IMG/VR virus record: IMGVR_UViG_3300010375_000036
Span: 1 to 37,133 of that record
Source of the DNA: a virus
Strand: one strand, 5' to 3'
Length of the DNA stretch: 37,133 nt
The notes beneath the pieces were generated by a model. It was given only the letters and a program-made list of their open reading frames with translations. It was not told the origin of the DNA and made no database searches. Made by a program: the position numbers and the translations under genes. Shown here in pieces: positions 21,988-29,512 of the stretch; position 1 is the stretch's first letter; the number at the start of each line of letters is the position of its first letter.

Positions 21988-22498
21988 GGTCCTGAAGGGA
22001 CAGGCGGCGGCCATGGCCCTGTTCGACAATCTGCCCAAGGCATCGGACGACGAACTGATCAGCGTCCTGCCGAAGATGGGCGCGGCCGTGCTGGCAGCGC
22101 AGAAGCAGGATGTCGCGGTTCGTACCGGAGATTTGTGGCGCGGCTTGTCGGTGCAGGTGCTGTCCGGCGGTCATAAGATCCGTATCGGCATCGTCGGCAA
22201 GGCCGACGCCGCGTCGAGCAAGCGGTCCAATCTCTTCTATGGCCGCTTCGTGGAGTTTGGCCGGCGGGGGCAGGTCGTCACCGTCCAGCGCCGCCGCCGT
22301 TTCGGCGGACGCCTCCGATCGACGCGGGGCCGCAAGCGTTCCGAGGACATCCTCGCGACCTATACGATGAAGGTCCCGTCGGCTCCGCCACGACCATTCA
22401 TCGAAACACCTCAGGCGCAAGAGGCCGCGCTCAACGCAGACAGCGGCCTTGCCGACTTCTGGACCAAGGTCCTCCAGCGTGCGGGAGCGAGCGGCTGA
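21980..22498 (+). CDS. HK97 gp10-like tail completion protein
   Basis: A 172-residue protein. The A-V-R-T-G-D-L-W-R-G-L segment (about 46-56) and F-V-E-F-G (about 90-94) are typical of HK97 gp10-family proteins, followed by a C-terminal P-P-R-P-F-I element. A 25-residue Arg-rich insertion (RRRRFGGRLRSTRGRKR) lies between them, longer than usual. It overlaps the preceding gene by 8 bp. Confidence 0.82.
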   Translation: MDEVLKGQAAAMALFDNLPKASDDELISVLPKMGAAVLAAQKQDVAVRTGDLWRGLSVQVLSGGHKIRIGIVGKADAASSKRSNLFYGRFVEFGRRGQVVTVQRRRRFGGRLRSTRGRKRSEDILATYTMKVPSAPPRPFIETPQAQEAALNADSGLADFWTKVLQRAGASG

Positions 22499-22923
22499 TG
22501 GCGGATGATCCCACCACGCCCGGCGACGTCCTCCAAGCTGTGCAGGATGCCGTGTTTCTCAAGCTCAAGGCAGCGCTGATCGCGGCAGGCTATCCGCAGG
22601 TTTTTCAGTCGATCCCGCAGGGCACCGAACCGCCCTTCACCATGGTTGGCGACATGAACGCCGAGCCATTGGGGGGGAAGCTCGACACCAGCAAGCGCGT
22701 CACCGTCGATGTCCACTTCGTCTATCGCGGCGAAGAGCGGCGCGGCCTGCTGACGATGATGAACGCCGCCTATTGGGGCCTGTTCGGGAAAGTGCCCGAC
22801 GACATCGACGGCGTGACCTTTTGCGGGCCGATCGACTGGCTCGACGACGATACATCGACCGGAACCGACGGCGTGACCTTCGCCGGCCTGTCGACGTGGG
22901 AAGTGTGTGCGGAACCGGCCTGA
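22498..22923 (+). CDS. Tail terminator protein (DUF3168)
   Basis: A 141-residue protein with the DUF3168/lambda gpU-like plan: helical N-terminus, Y-P-Q-V-F-Q-S-I-P-Q-G-T-E-P-P-F-T (about 32-48), then beta strands ending in F-A-G-L-S-T-W-E-V. It caps the tail tube and joins it to the head. The ATG overlaps the previous TGA by one base. Confidence 0.85.
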   Translation: MADDPTTPGDVLQAVQDAVFLKLKAALIAAGYPQVFQSIPQGTEPPFTMVGDMNAEPLGGKLDTSKRVTVDVHFVYRGEERRGLLTMMNAAYWGLFGKVPDDIDGVTFCGPIDWLDDDTSTGTDGVTFAGLSTWEVCAEPA

Positions 22924-22947
22924 ACCGGACAATCAAGGAGACTGACG

Positions 22948-23379
22948 ATGGCCGTTCTTCTCGGCAACCAGTATCTGGCGTGGATCGATAGCGCCACGCC
23001 GGATCAGTATAATCCGATCAAGGGCCAGGGGACCTTCACGGAAACCCGCAACCCGCAGGAGATCGACACCTCGGACAAGACGACCGAGGGGTTCAACACC
23101 GGCGCCTACGGCAACATCGCCTGGAAGGGCGAACTCGACGTGAAGGTGAAGCTGCCCGACGCCAACGGCTACACGCGACTGGAGACGCAGTGCAACGCAG
23201 GCGTCGCCTTCGGCTTCCAGATCCGCAAGGGCGGTCTCGCCGGCCTCGTCGCCGACGCGATCTTCGCGGCGTCGGTCTATGGTGCGATCACCGGGCGCAC
23301 CTTCAACAAGGATGGCACCGTGGACGTGAAGGTCAGCTTCACGCTCGCCGAGGCGCCGACCGTGGACCAGCTGGCCTGA
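22948..23379 (+). CDS. Major tail tube protein
   Basis: A 143-residue beta-rich protein with the phage/GTA major tail protein plan: A-V-L-L-G start, T-E-T-R-N-P-Q-E-I-D-T-S-D-K-T-T-E-G-F (about 31-49) and a C-terminal G-T-V-D-V-K-V-S-F-T strand. Rings of it form the tail tube around the tape measure. AAGGAG precedes the start. Confidence 0.85.
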   Translation: MAVLLGNQYLAWIDSATPDQYNPIKGQGTFTETRNPQEIDTSDKTTEGFNTGAYGNIAWKGELDVKVKLPDANGYTRLETQCNAGVAFGFQIRKGGLAGLVADAIFAASVYGAITGRTFNKDGTVDVKVSFTLAEAPTVDQLA

Positions 23380-23382
23380 GCC

Positions 23383-23682
23383 ATGACCATCCAGATCGGA
23401 GACCAGGCGCTCGACGCCTCCCGCCCCGCTGATCTCGATCGGCGTCTCGTCGCCTCTACCGGCTGCAACGCGGCCGAGCATGTGGCGATGCTTTCTAACC
23501 CCGCGCGCGGCGCGACCCCGCTCCAGATCGCCAAGGCGCTCGCGCCGATGCTGGCAACGGCGATTCCAGTCGCAAAGCTGGCCGAACAGATCGCCGCGGC
23601 TGATGTCGTCGCGATCCGGCAGCAAGTCATCGCGCTACTCAAGCAGGAGACGCCAAATGGCGAAGCGCCCGTCGTCGCGTAA
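23383..23682 (+). CDS. Hypothetical protein between tail tube and chaperone genes
   Basis: A 99-residue, mostly helical, Ala-rich protein. It begins 3 bp after the tail tube stop and overlaps the next gene by 26 bp. Residues 40-90 are amphipathic helices. Its position suggests an accessory role in tail assembly, but I do not recognise a family. Confidence 0.6.
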   Translation: MTIQIGDQALDASRPADLDRRLVASTGCNAAEHVAMLSNPARGATPLQIAKALAPMLATAIPVAKLAEQIAAADVVAIRQQVIALLKQETPNGEAPVVA

Positions 23683-24073
23683 GCCGGCGCCAAAGCCCAA
23701 GGGGCCGAGCGTGGGGAACAAGACGCGCGGCGAGGACGATCTTGTCCTCGACGGCGCGACCTATCTCCTGCGCCCCGGTCACACCGCGCTAAAGCTGATC
23801 GAGCAGCAGACCGGACACGGCGTGCTGGCGCTCGTCCAGCTTGCCAATATGGGCGAACTCACGATCGAGATGCTCGGCATCATCGCGGCCGAGATGATCC
23901 GGGCCGGCGCGAAGGATGAGGCGACCCGCCATGTCAGTGCCGAGCGCATCGAGGAACTGATCATGGAGGCCGGCATTCCCCACGCCGCCGCCAAGCTGGT
24001 TGTCCTGCTCACCGATGCGGCGACGGGCGGGCGCACCGCCTCGGGGGAACGGAAGGCGACGTCGGCGACGTAA
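23657..24073 (+). CDS. GTA gp10-like tail assembly chaperone
   Basis: A 138-residue protein. A basic, proline-rich leader (about 1-24) precedes a gene transfer agent gp10-like domain: G-E-D-D-L-V-L-D-G-A-T-Y-L-L-R-P, then L-K-L-I-E-Q-Q-T-G-H-G and an all-helical remainder. AGGAG lies 7 bp before the ATG. Its last residues run over a 5-G tract from which a -1 shift continues into the next tail chaperone domain. Confidence 0.82.
   Translation: MAKRPSSRKPAPKPKGPSVGNKTRGEDDLVLDGATYLLRPGHTALKLIEQQTGHGVLALVQLANMGELTIEMLGIIAAEMIRAGAKDEATRHVSAERIEELIMEAGIPHAAAKLVVLLTDAATGGRTASGERKATSAT
24041..24049 (+). other. Candidate -1 frameshift site
   Basis: Zero-frame codons TCG GGG GAA contain five G (24043-24047). 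The GGG codon can re-pair perfectly one base back. It is not a canonical X-XXY-YYZ heptamer. The -1 frame is open from here to the TGA at 24226 and encodes a recognisable chaperone domain with no start codon before it. Confidence 0.5.
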
Positions 24074-24228
24074 CGGACGATCCGGATGCGCGCTGGCGTC
24101 GCCTGTGCGGCGTCGCGATGGAAGCCTTCGGCTGGTCAGCCGAGCAGTTCTGGGTATCCACCCCGCATGAGTTCTGGGCGATGATCGATGCCCGGAAAGG
24201 GGCGAACAAAGCCTTGCAGCAGCGGTGA
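24046..24228 (+). CDS. Tail assembly chaperone extension, -1 frame
   Basis: Sixty codons in the -1 frame relative to the gp10-like gene, containing the short tail chaperone pattern W-R-R-L-C-x-x-A-M-x-A-F-G-W-S-x-x-x-F-W-x-x-T-P-x-E-F (rcc01693/TIGR02216 type). No ATG, GTG or TTG precedes the domain; the only ATG (24118) cuts it in half. The simplest reading is a 190-residue gp10-chaperone fusion made by frameshifting, comparable to lambda G-GT. In gene transfer agents the two domains are separate genes. Confidence 0.6.
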   Translation, partial: GTEGDVGDVTDDPDARWRRLCGVAMEAFGWSAEQFWVSTPHEFWAMIDARKGANKALQQR

Positions 24229-24257
24229 TTGCGTCGAGAGCGCTCCCGGTCTAACTT
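24229..24257 (+). promoter_or_regulatory. Possible promoter of the lipoprotein gene
   Basis: TTGCGT (24229-24234) and TAACTT (24252-24257) are spaced 17 bp, directly ahead of the lipoprotein gene. Each box matches consensus at only three positions, so it is weak evidence, but a private promoter would fit a moron. Confidence 0.3.
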
Positions 24258-24283
24258 TGCCGCGCATCTCCTTGGAGGAATAC

Positions 24284-24511
24284 GTGCGCAAGGCGGTCAT
24301 CGGCGTGCTTTTCTGCTTGTCTGCATGTGCAGACCGGCTCGCCGACGCCGATCGGAAATATCAAATGGCCCATGACGCTGGCGACAAGGCGGCGATGTGC
24401 CGGATTGATAACGAAACTGCCGAATATGCGCTGTCCAAAGAAGATCAGTCCAAATATCTTCTGTGGCATTCGCGTTCCTTGGTTGATTGCAGGACCGATA
24501 GCGCGTTCTAG
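24284..24511 (+). CDS. Small lipoprotein, moron-like
   Basis: A 75-residue protein starting at GTG with GGAGG five bases upstream. Residues 1-15 are a lipoprotein signal: basic start, hydrophobic V-I-G-V-L-F-C core and lipobox LSAC with the acylated Cys15. The mature part (61 residues) is charged, helical and has two further Cys. It is inserted between the tail chaperone and tape measure genes, is less GC-rich than its neighbours and is followed by a terminator. Phage lipoproteins often block superinfection; this is inferred here. Confidence 0.7.
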   Translation: MRKAVIGVLFCLSACADRLADADRKYQMAHDAGDKAAMCRIDNETAEYALSKEDQSKYLLWHSRSLVDCRTDSAF

Positions 24512-24555
24512 CGGCGCCGCGCTCTACAAACACTGACGGAAAATTGAAATTGATA

Positions 24556-24577
24556 GGCGGCCTTTGAGCCGTCTTTT
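24556..24577 (+). terminator. Rho-independent terminator after the lipoprotein gene
   Basis: GGCGGC (24556-24561) pairs with GCCGTC (24568-24573) through a 6-nt loop with one G-U pair, followed by four T. A terminator inside the late operon is unusual unless it belongs to an independent transcript. Confidence 0.65.
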
Positions 24578-24595
24578 CGCGTTGGGGAGAGGCAT

Positions 24596-27500
24596 ATGGC
24601 GCGTGGCACCACGACCCAAAACCTGTTTCTCCAGGTCGGCGGTAGCGCCAGCGGGCTCCAGCAGGCCGCGAAGGTTGCCAAGGTCAGCCTAGCCGAGATC
24701 GGCGCCGGCGCGGCGAACATGCAGCAGGTCGTCGCCGACAATTTCAAGAAGTTGGGCGGCGGCGATCTGGTGCAATCGGCCCGGCAGTTGGAGGCTTCCT
24801 ACCGCCAAGCGTTCGCGAATATCCGCGCCAATGCCGAGAGCACCCTGTCCAAGCCGATGTCGGCCGCTTCAGTGGTCACCGGCAATGTCCAGGCCGCCGA
24901 GCAGCAACTCGCGACCGCGCGCAATACCGCGCAGGTATATCGCGACATGGCCGATGCGCAGATGCGCTACGTGACCACCAGCGCGACCGTGACAACCGCC
25001 GACCGCGAACTGGCCGTCGTGTTGGAAACGCAGGCCTTGGCATCGAAGGAAAGCGTCGTCGGGATGGAGCAACAGGTGCTCGTCCTCAAGCGCCTGCAGG
25101 GTGCACTCGGCCCGGTCGCAGATGCAAGCGAAGAGGTTGCCGCATCACATACCCGCATGGGCGCATCCGGCATGATTGCCGAGCACGTTGTCCGGTCATT
25201 CTCGGACTCGATCGCTGCAGGCCAGTCGCCAGTGCGCGCGCTGACCATGGAGATGGGGCGCATCACGGAGGCGATGACCCTCTACGCGGCGACCACGAAC
25301 GCGACCGGCGGCGCCATGGGCAAGTTCGCCACCTTCATGGGCGGCCCTTGGGGCTTGGCGATCAGCGTCGGCGTCGCGGCCCTGATCCCGCTTGCGGAAC
25401 ACCTGTTCAGCGCCGGTGAGGCGTCGGACACCTTGAAGGGCAAAACGCTCTCGCTGGTCGACGCGCTCAGCGCCGAGAAGTTCGGGACGGAAGCCGCGAC
25501 TAAGGCGATCCGCGACTACAACGACGAAAAGAAGCGTCAGCAGGACAACGATAGCAATGAAGCCCGCAGGGCGATTGCTTCGGCTCGTCAGCGCATTGCA
25601 GAGGCGACCGGCCGCCGCGACCAGTTCAAGCAGCAGGCGAACACGCTTGCCGCCGCACCCGTTCCCCTCGACGAAAGCGCCCAGGCGACGAGGGCTGCGA
25701 CTATCTCGGCGCTGCGCGGGAAGGCGAACGAACAGCAGTCGTTGATCAACGATTCCCAAGCGGCAATCCGCAACAGCGAGATCGCCGAGGCGGCCGAGGC
25801 GGCGAAAGCGGCCGCTGATCCGATCGAGGCGATCCGGCAGAAGTATAAGCATCTCGCCGACGCGGCGAGCGAGGCCGCGCAGTCGAACGACAAGCTGGCT
25901 GCTGCCCTTGCCGGCGTCCTCTCGAAATACGCGATCCAAGAGGCGGCCGAGATCAAGGTCGCGCAGGCGAAGAAGGCGGCAGAGCGCACGGCGGCGAACG
26001 ATAACCGCCAGTCTGGCCGGCAGATCGACATTGGCCAGGCCGAGGACATCGTTCACGGCATCGGCGGCCGGATCACCAGCACCTATCGCAGCACCGCCGA
26101 GCAGCAGGTGTTGTACGACCGGTACAAGGCCGGCAAGGGGCCGCTGGCGGCGAAACCCGGCACCTCGATGCATGAGAGCGGCCAGGCGCTCGACATCGCC
26201 AAGTCCGCTGGCATGACGCTGGCTAAGATCGTTGAGGCCTTCGCCCAGCAGGGCGTCCACCTGTCCGAGCGGCTGGACGAGGGCGACCATTATCATGTCG
26301 CCTGGGGTCCGAAGGGGCCTTCGGCAGACACTCTGGCCCGCCGGCAGCAGAGCGCCACGCGCAAGGATGCAAACGATGATCGCGCATTCCAGAACCAGCT
26401 GCGCGAGGCGAACAATTCCTACCTTGAGGCGATGCTCGGCCTGAGCACGACGACAGAGGAGCGCTATCAGGTTTCGGTCGCGCGCCTCCGCTCCGATCTC
26501 GACGGCCGGGACAAGGCGCTCGACGACCAGGTGAAGGCCGGGAGCCTGTCCGAACAAGAAGCGCTCCAGCTGAAGGTCGTCTACGGGATGACCGAGCAGC
26601 TGCAGGAGCAGCGGGCGAAGCGGGAGCAGATGACGGCACTGCTCGACCAGCAGCTGGCTGCCACCCGCACGCAGATCCAATCCGACCTCACGCTCCTCGA
26701 CCTTCAGCAGCGCGGCGCGATCGGGCGCAAGGATCAGTATAGCCTCGCTCAGCAGGCGCTGGCGAAGCAGCAGGAAGACACGCGCGCCGGCATCTCCCAG
26801 CGCATCAACAACGCCGCCCAGGACCCCGACGATGCCGCGCGCGCCGTCCAGGAATCGCAGAACCTGCCCGCGATTGAGGCCCAGCAGCGCACCAACCTCG
26901 CCAAGCAGTATCAGAGCCCACTCGATCAGTATCATGATCGCCTGAAGGCCAATGTCGGCGACATGGGCGACGCCCTCCAAGGCCTCGAAGTCACCGGCCT
27001 GAACAGCCTTGAGGACAATCTTGTCGGTATCGCGGACAAGAGCGAGACCGCTTCTCAGGCGGTCCGCAAGATGGTTGCGAGCATGCTGATGGAGATGGCG
27101 AAGCTCGCCGTCGAGAAGGGCATTCTGTCGCTCTTTAGCTTCGGCCTAAAGGACGGCGGCCTCACATCTGGTAAGGCGAGCGGCTTCGCGAATGGGGGCA
27201 TACCGGGCTTCGCCACCGGCGCCAGTGCTACAGTCCTCAACGGCGTCATTCGCGGGCCGGGCAGCGGCCGATCGGACAGCATCCTCGCCCTCGCTGGCAG
27301 GAAGCTGATCCGGGTGTCAAACGGCGAAGGCATCGCCAACGAGCGCGCCGTGAAGCAGTGGTGGCCGATCATCGATCAGATGAACAAAGGCACATTCCGA
27401 GGCTTCGCTGACGGCGGCCTTCCCTCTGATCTGCGGCAGGCTGACCTGTCCCCATCGGATATTCGGACCCTGTCGGCACCACGCATGTCCGCTTCGCCCG

Positions 27501-27652
27501 CCCACATTCTCGTCCAGGTCGAGGAGGGTGCCTTGTTCCGACCGGTCGTCAGCGACATTTCGGCGCGCCACGCGCAAGCCGCCATCATCGGTGGTGCTCG
27601 ACAGGCGGCCGAGGACAGGCATGATGATGCCTATTCGGCGATCCCGCAATGA
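24596..27652 (+). CDS. Tape measure protein with embedded M15-type peptidase
   Basis: A 1018-residue, Ala/Gln-rich, largely helical tail-length protein. A hydrophobic stretch lies near 250-265 (GPWGLAISVGVAALIPLAEH). Residues about 490-575 contain a peptidase M15/VanY-like domain: the S-M-H-x-x-G-x-A-x-D zinc motif with His526 and Asp533, and H-x-H at 565-567. Such domains hydrolyse peptidoglycan cross-links during DNA entry. The C-terminal third is Gly-rich with the repeated F-A-N-G-G type ending. The ribosome binding site is GGGGAGAGG. Confidence 0.9.
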   Translation: MARGTTTQNLFLQVGGSASGLQQAAKVAKVSLAEIGAGAANMQQVVADNFKKLGGGDLVQSARQLEASYRQAFANIRANAESTLSKPMSAASVVTGNVQAAEQQLATARNTAQVYRDMADAQMRYVTTSATVTTADRELAVVLETQALASKESVVGMEQQVLVLKRLQGALGPVADASEEVAASHTRMGASGMIAEHVVRSFSDSIAAGQSPVRALTMEMGRITEAMTLYAATTNATGGAMGKFATFMGGPWGLAISVGVAALIPLAEHLFSAGEASDTLKGKTLSLVDALSAEKFGTEAATKAIRDYNDEKKRQQDNDSNEARRAIASARQRIAEATGRRDQFKQQANTLAAAPVPLDESAQATRAATISALRGKANEQQSLINDSQAAIRNSEIAEAAEAAKAAADPIEAIRQKYKHLADAASEAAQSNDKLAAALAGVLSKYAIQEAAEIKVAQAKKAAERTAANDNRQSGRQIDIGQAEDIVHGIGGRITSTYRSTAEQQVLYDRYKAGKGPLAAKPGTSMHESGQALDIAKSAGMTLAKIVEAFAQQGVHLSERLDEGDHYHVAWGPKGPSADTLARRQQSATRKDANDDRAFQNQLREANNSYLEAMLGLSTTTEERYQVSVARLRSDLDGRDKALDDQVKAGSLSEQEALQLKVVYGMTEQLQEQRAKREQMTALLDQQLAATRTQIQSDLTLLDLQQRGAIGRKDQYSLAQQALAKQQEDTRAGISQRINNAAQDPDDAARAVQESQNLPAIEAQQRTNLAKQYQSPLDQYHDRLKANVGDMGDALQGLEVTGLNSLEDNLVGIADKSETASQAVRKMVASMLMEMAKLAVEKGILSLFSFGLKDGGLTSGKASGFANGGIPGFATGASATVLNGVIRGPGSGRSDSILALAGRKLIRVSNGEGIANERAVKQWWPIIDQMNKGTFRGFADGGLPSDLRQADLSPSDIRTLSAPRMSASPAHILVQVEEGALFRPVVSDISARHAQAAIIGGARQAAEDRHDDAYSAIPQ

Positions 27653-28257
27653 CGGGGCCGATCCTGCTGCCGGCGAAGCCCGCTCTTCAGACCGACAAGC
27701 CGAAGATGATGGATTGGGGCGGCGCCCTCACGCCGACGCTTGGCGGCCCTGTCCAGACCATCATGCGCCTCGGAACGCGACATGCCCTCGACTTCACATT
27801 GCCAAAGATGCGGACGGAGCCGCTCGGCCGCATCTGGTCGGCGCGGCTGCGCATGGCGAAGCTGTTCGGCGCGCTGCTTCCGTTCGGCCAGGACGGCTTC
27901 AAGGTGGGCGCGCCCGGCGCGATCGTGGTCGACGGCGCCGGCCAGAGCGGCATGGCGCTCAAGATCAAGGGTGGCACGCCATATTATGCGATCAGGGAGG
28001 GGCAGGCCTTCAGCATCGTCACGAACGGCAAGCGCTACCTCTACTTTGCGTCCGCGCAGACGATCCTCGATGCGAATGGCGCTGCCACGGCGATGCCCAT
28101 CTTCCCTATGCTTCGCGTCCTGCCAGCTGACGAAGACGTCTGCGAGTTCGGCCGGCCGATGATCCAGGGATCGCTGAGCGGCAATGAGGTGTCATGGAGC
28201 CGCGAGACGGCTCCGTGGACAGATCTCGGCACGATCACAATCACGGAGGACGAATAA
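27649..28257 (+). CDS. Minor tail protein downstream of tape measure
   Basis: A 202-residue protein sharing a 4-bp ATGA overlap with the tape measure gene. The N-terminal half has the D-W-G-G-A-L-T-P-x-L-G-G-P element and a Phe/Leu-rich core; the second half is beta-rich. The position right after the tape measure corresponds to distal tail or GTA gp12-like proteins. The sequence is not decisive. Confidence 0.6.
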   Translation: MTGPILLPAKPALQTDKPKMMDWGGALTPTLGGPVQTIMRLGTRHALDFTLPKMRTEPLGRIWSARLRMAKLFGALLPFGQDGFKVGAPGAIVVDGAGQSGMALKIKGGTPYYAIREGQAFSIVTNGKRYLYFASAQTILDANGAATAMPIFPMLRVLPADEDVCEFGRPMIQGSLSGNEVSWSRETAPWTDLGTITITEDE

Positions 28258-28429
28258 TTCGGGCGCCTGCCGTGCTCGTCCCGAACCGTCTTTCACCTCT
28301 TCGGCTGGACTGAGGGAATTGCCGCCACCCCCGACCTCCGCTGTGTCTCAAGCGACGCTCTAGGCTCTGAGCTACAATCAACAATTGCACGGTCCCGCTG
28401 CACGGCAGGCGGAGAAGGCATAAGCAAAT
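28258..28429. other. 172-bp gap with a degenerate tRNA-like sequence on the minus strand
   Basis: No gene fits this gap, unusual inside a tightly packed tail operon. Reading the minus strand from about 28380 to 28305, TAGCTCAG...GAGC resembles a tRNA D-arm and TCGCT...AGCGG an anticodon stem, followed by GGTCGGGGG like a T-arm start. The acceptor stem and a proper T-arm cannot be formed, so at most it is a relic. Confidence 0.35.
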
Positions 28430-29068
28430 ATGTCCCAGCTGTCACCAGAACTCGCCGCGGCGATGCGCGGCGAGCGACCGCTCCTGTTCGGAATGGTCGA
28501 GGTCAACCTGCCCGATCACGACATCTTCCTGCTCGACGGATCGGGCCAAGTCATGGTCGGCAACAGGCTCTTCGTCGGGCGCGATCCGACCTACGGCGTG
28601 CTCGACAGCATCAAGAACCTCGGGGACAGCGTCGGCGACAAATCGAAGGCGGTGACGATCACGCTCCTGCCGTCGTCGAGCGCATCGCTCGCGGAACTTG
28701 TCCGGCCAGAGGTCCAAGGCTCTCAGGTGACGGTCTCGATCGGTGTCCTCGACATCCAGACCGGGCTCTGCACCGGGACCTACGTGCTGCAGACTGGGCA
28801 GTTGGACGTGCCGATCATCAAGTGGGGCAAGAACACCCGGAGCCTCGAATATAACGTCACGGGTGTCGGCGAGCGCATGTTCCAGACCGAGGAAGGCAAG
28901 CGCCTTTCGGACAGCTGGCACCAGTCGGTATGGCCGGGAGAGACCGGCCTGTCGCTCGTCACCGACGTCGAAACCTATGTTCCCTGGGGCCAAAAGCTGG
29001 ACCTGACGGCCGTGGAAACCCGCACGGACATCCCGTCGATCGGCCAGATCACGTACAAGAGGACCTGA
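28430..29068 (+). CDS. DUF2163 family tail protein (GTA gp13-like)
   Basis: A 212-residue protein with an L-F-G-M-V-E-V motif near the start (about 19-25) and beta-strand-rich sequence throughout, matching the DUF2163/phage BR0599 N-terminal type. It is followed by an NlpC/P60-like protein and a tail-tip protein, the same order as in gene transfer agents. It probably belongs to the baseplate hub. The next gene starts one base after its stop. Confidence 0.7.
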   Translation: MSQLSPELAAAMRGERPLLFGMVEVNLPDHDIFLLDGSGQVMVGNRLFVGRDPTYGVLDSIKNLGDSVGDKSKAVTITLLPSSSASLAELVRPEVQGSQVTVSIGVLDIQTGLCTGTYVLQTGQLDVPIIKWGKNTRSLEYNVTGVGERMFQTEEGKRLSDSWHQSVWPGETGLSLVTDVETYVPWGQKLDLTAVETRTDIPSIGQITYKRT

Positions 29069-29512
29069 ATGACGCACCATCTGGTCGTCAGGCGCGATCA
29101 CGCGCAGGCGACGCTTGACGCCTATATGGAAAAGCCGTTCGGCTGGGGCGATGGCGACTGTGGCCAGATGGCGCTCAGTCACCTCGAACAATTTCCCAAG
29201 CTGACGAAGGCGATCGGCGCGATCCGCGCGAAGCTCGGCGTCTACAATACTGCGATCGGCGCGCGGCGCGCCATCGGTCGCCTCGGCTTCACCTCGCTGG
29301 CGGACCAGCTCGATCATCTCGACGGTATGGAGCGGATCTCGCCGGCTTGCGCGTGGACCGGCGACATCATCGCCGGGCCAAGCGTCGGGGCGATGGATGC
29401 GCTCACCGTCTATCTGGGCAACGCCGTTGTGGTCGGCTTCGTCGAGGAAGCGCCGCACGGAACGCATTTCCGGCTCCTCAACCCGGTCAGCGCCTGGCGG
29501 GTGCCGGTATGA
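29069..29512 (+). CDS. NlpC/P60-like or DUF6950 tail protein
   Basis: A 147-residue protein with G-W-G-x-G-D-C-G-Q-M (about 25-34), matching the Cys-containing active-site entrance of NlpC/P60-type cell-wall hydrolases and the related DUF6950 family. The His expected later could be His130 or His133 (APHGTHFRLL). If active, it degrades peptidoglycan near the tail tip during entry. It starts directly after the DUF2163 stop and overlaps the next gene by 4 bp. Confidence 0.7.
   Translation: MTHHLVVRRDHAQATLDAYMEKPFGWGDGDCGQMALSHLEQFPKLTKAIGAIRAKLGVYNTAIGARRAIGRLGFTSLADQLDHLDGMERISPACAWTGDIIAGPSVGAMDALTVYLGNAVVVGFVEEAPHGTHFRLLNPVSAWRVPV

Noticed and set aside
25196-26980. 594-codon antisense frame within the tape measure gene
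   Set aside because: Low-complexity Leu/Arg/Gly product without any family features; opposite a well-supported gene.
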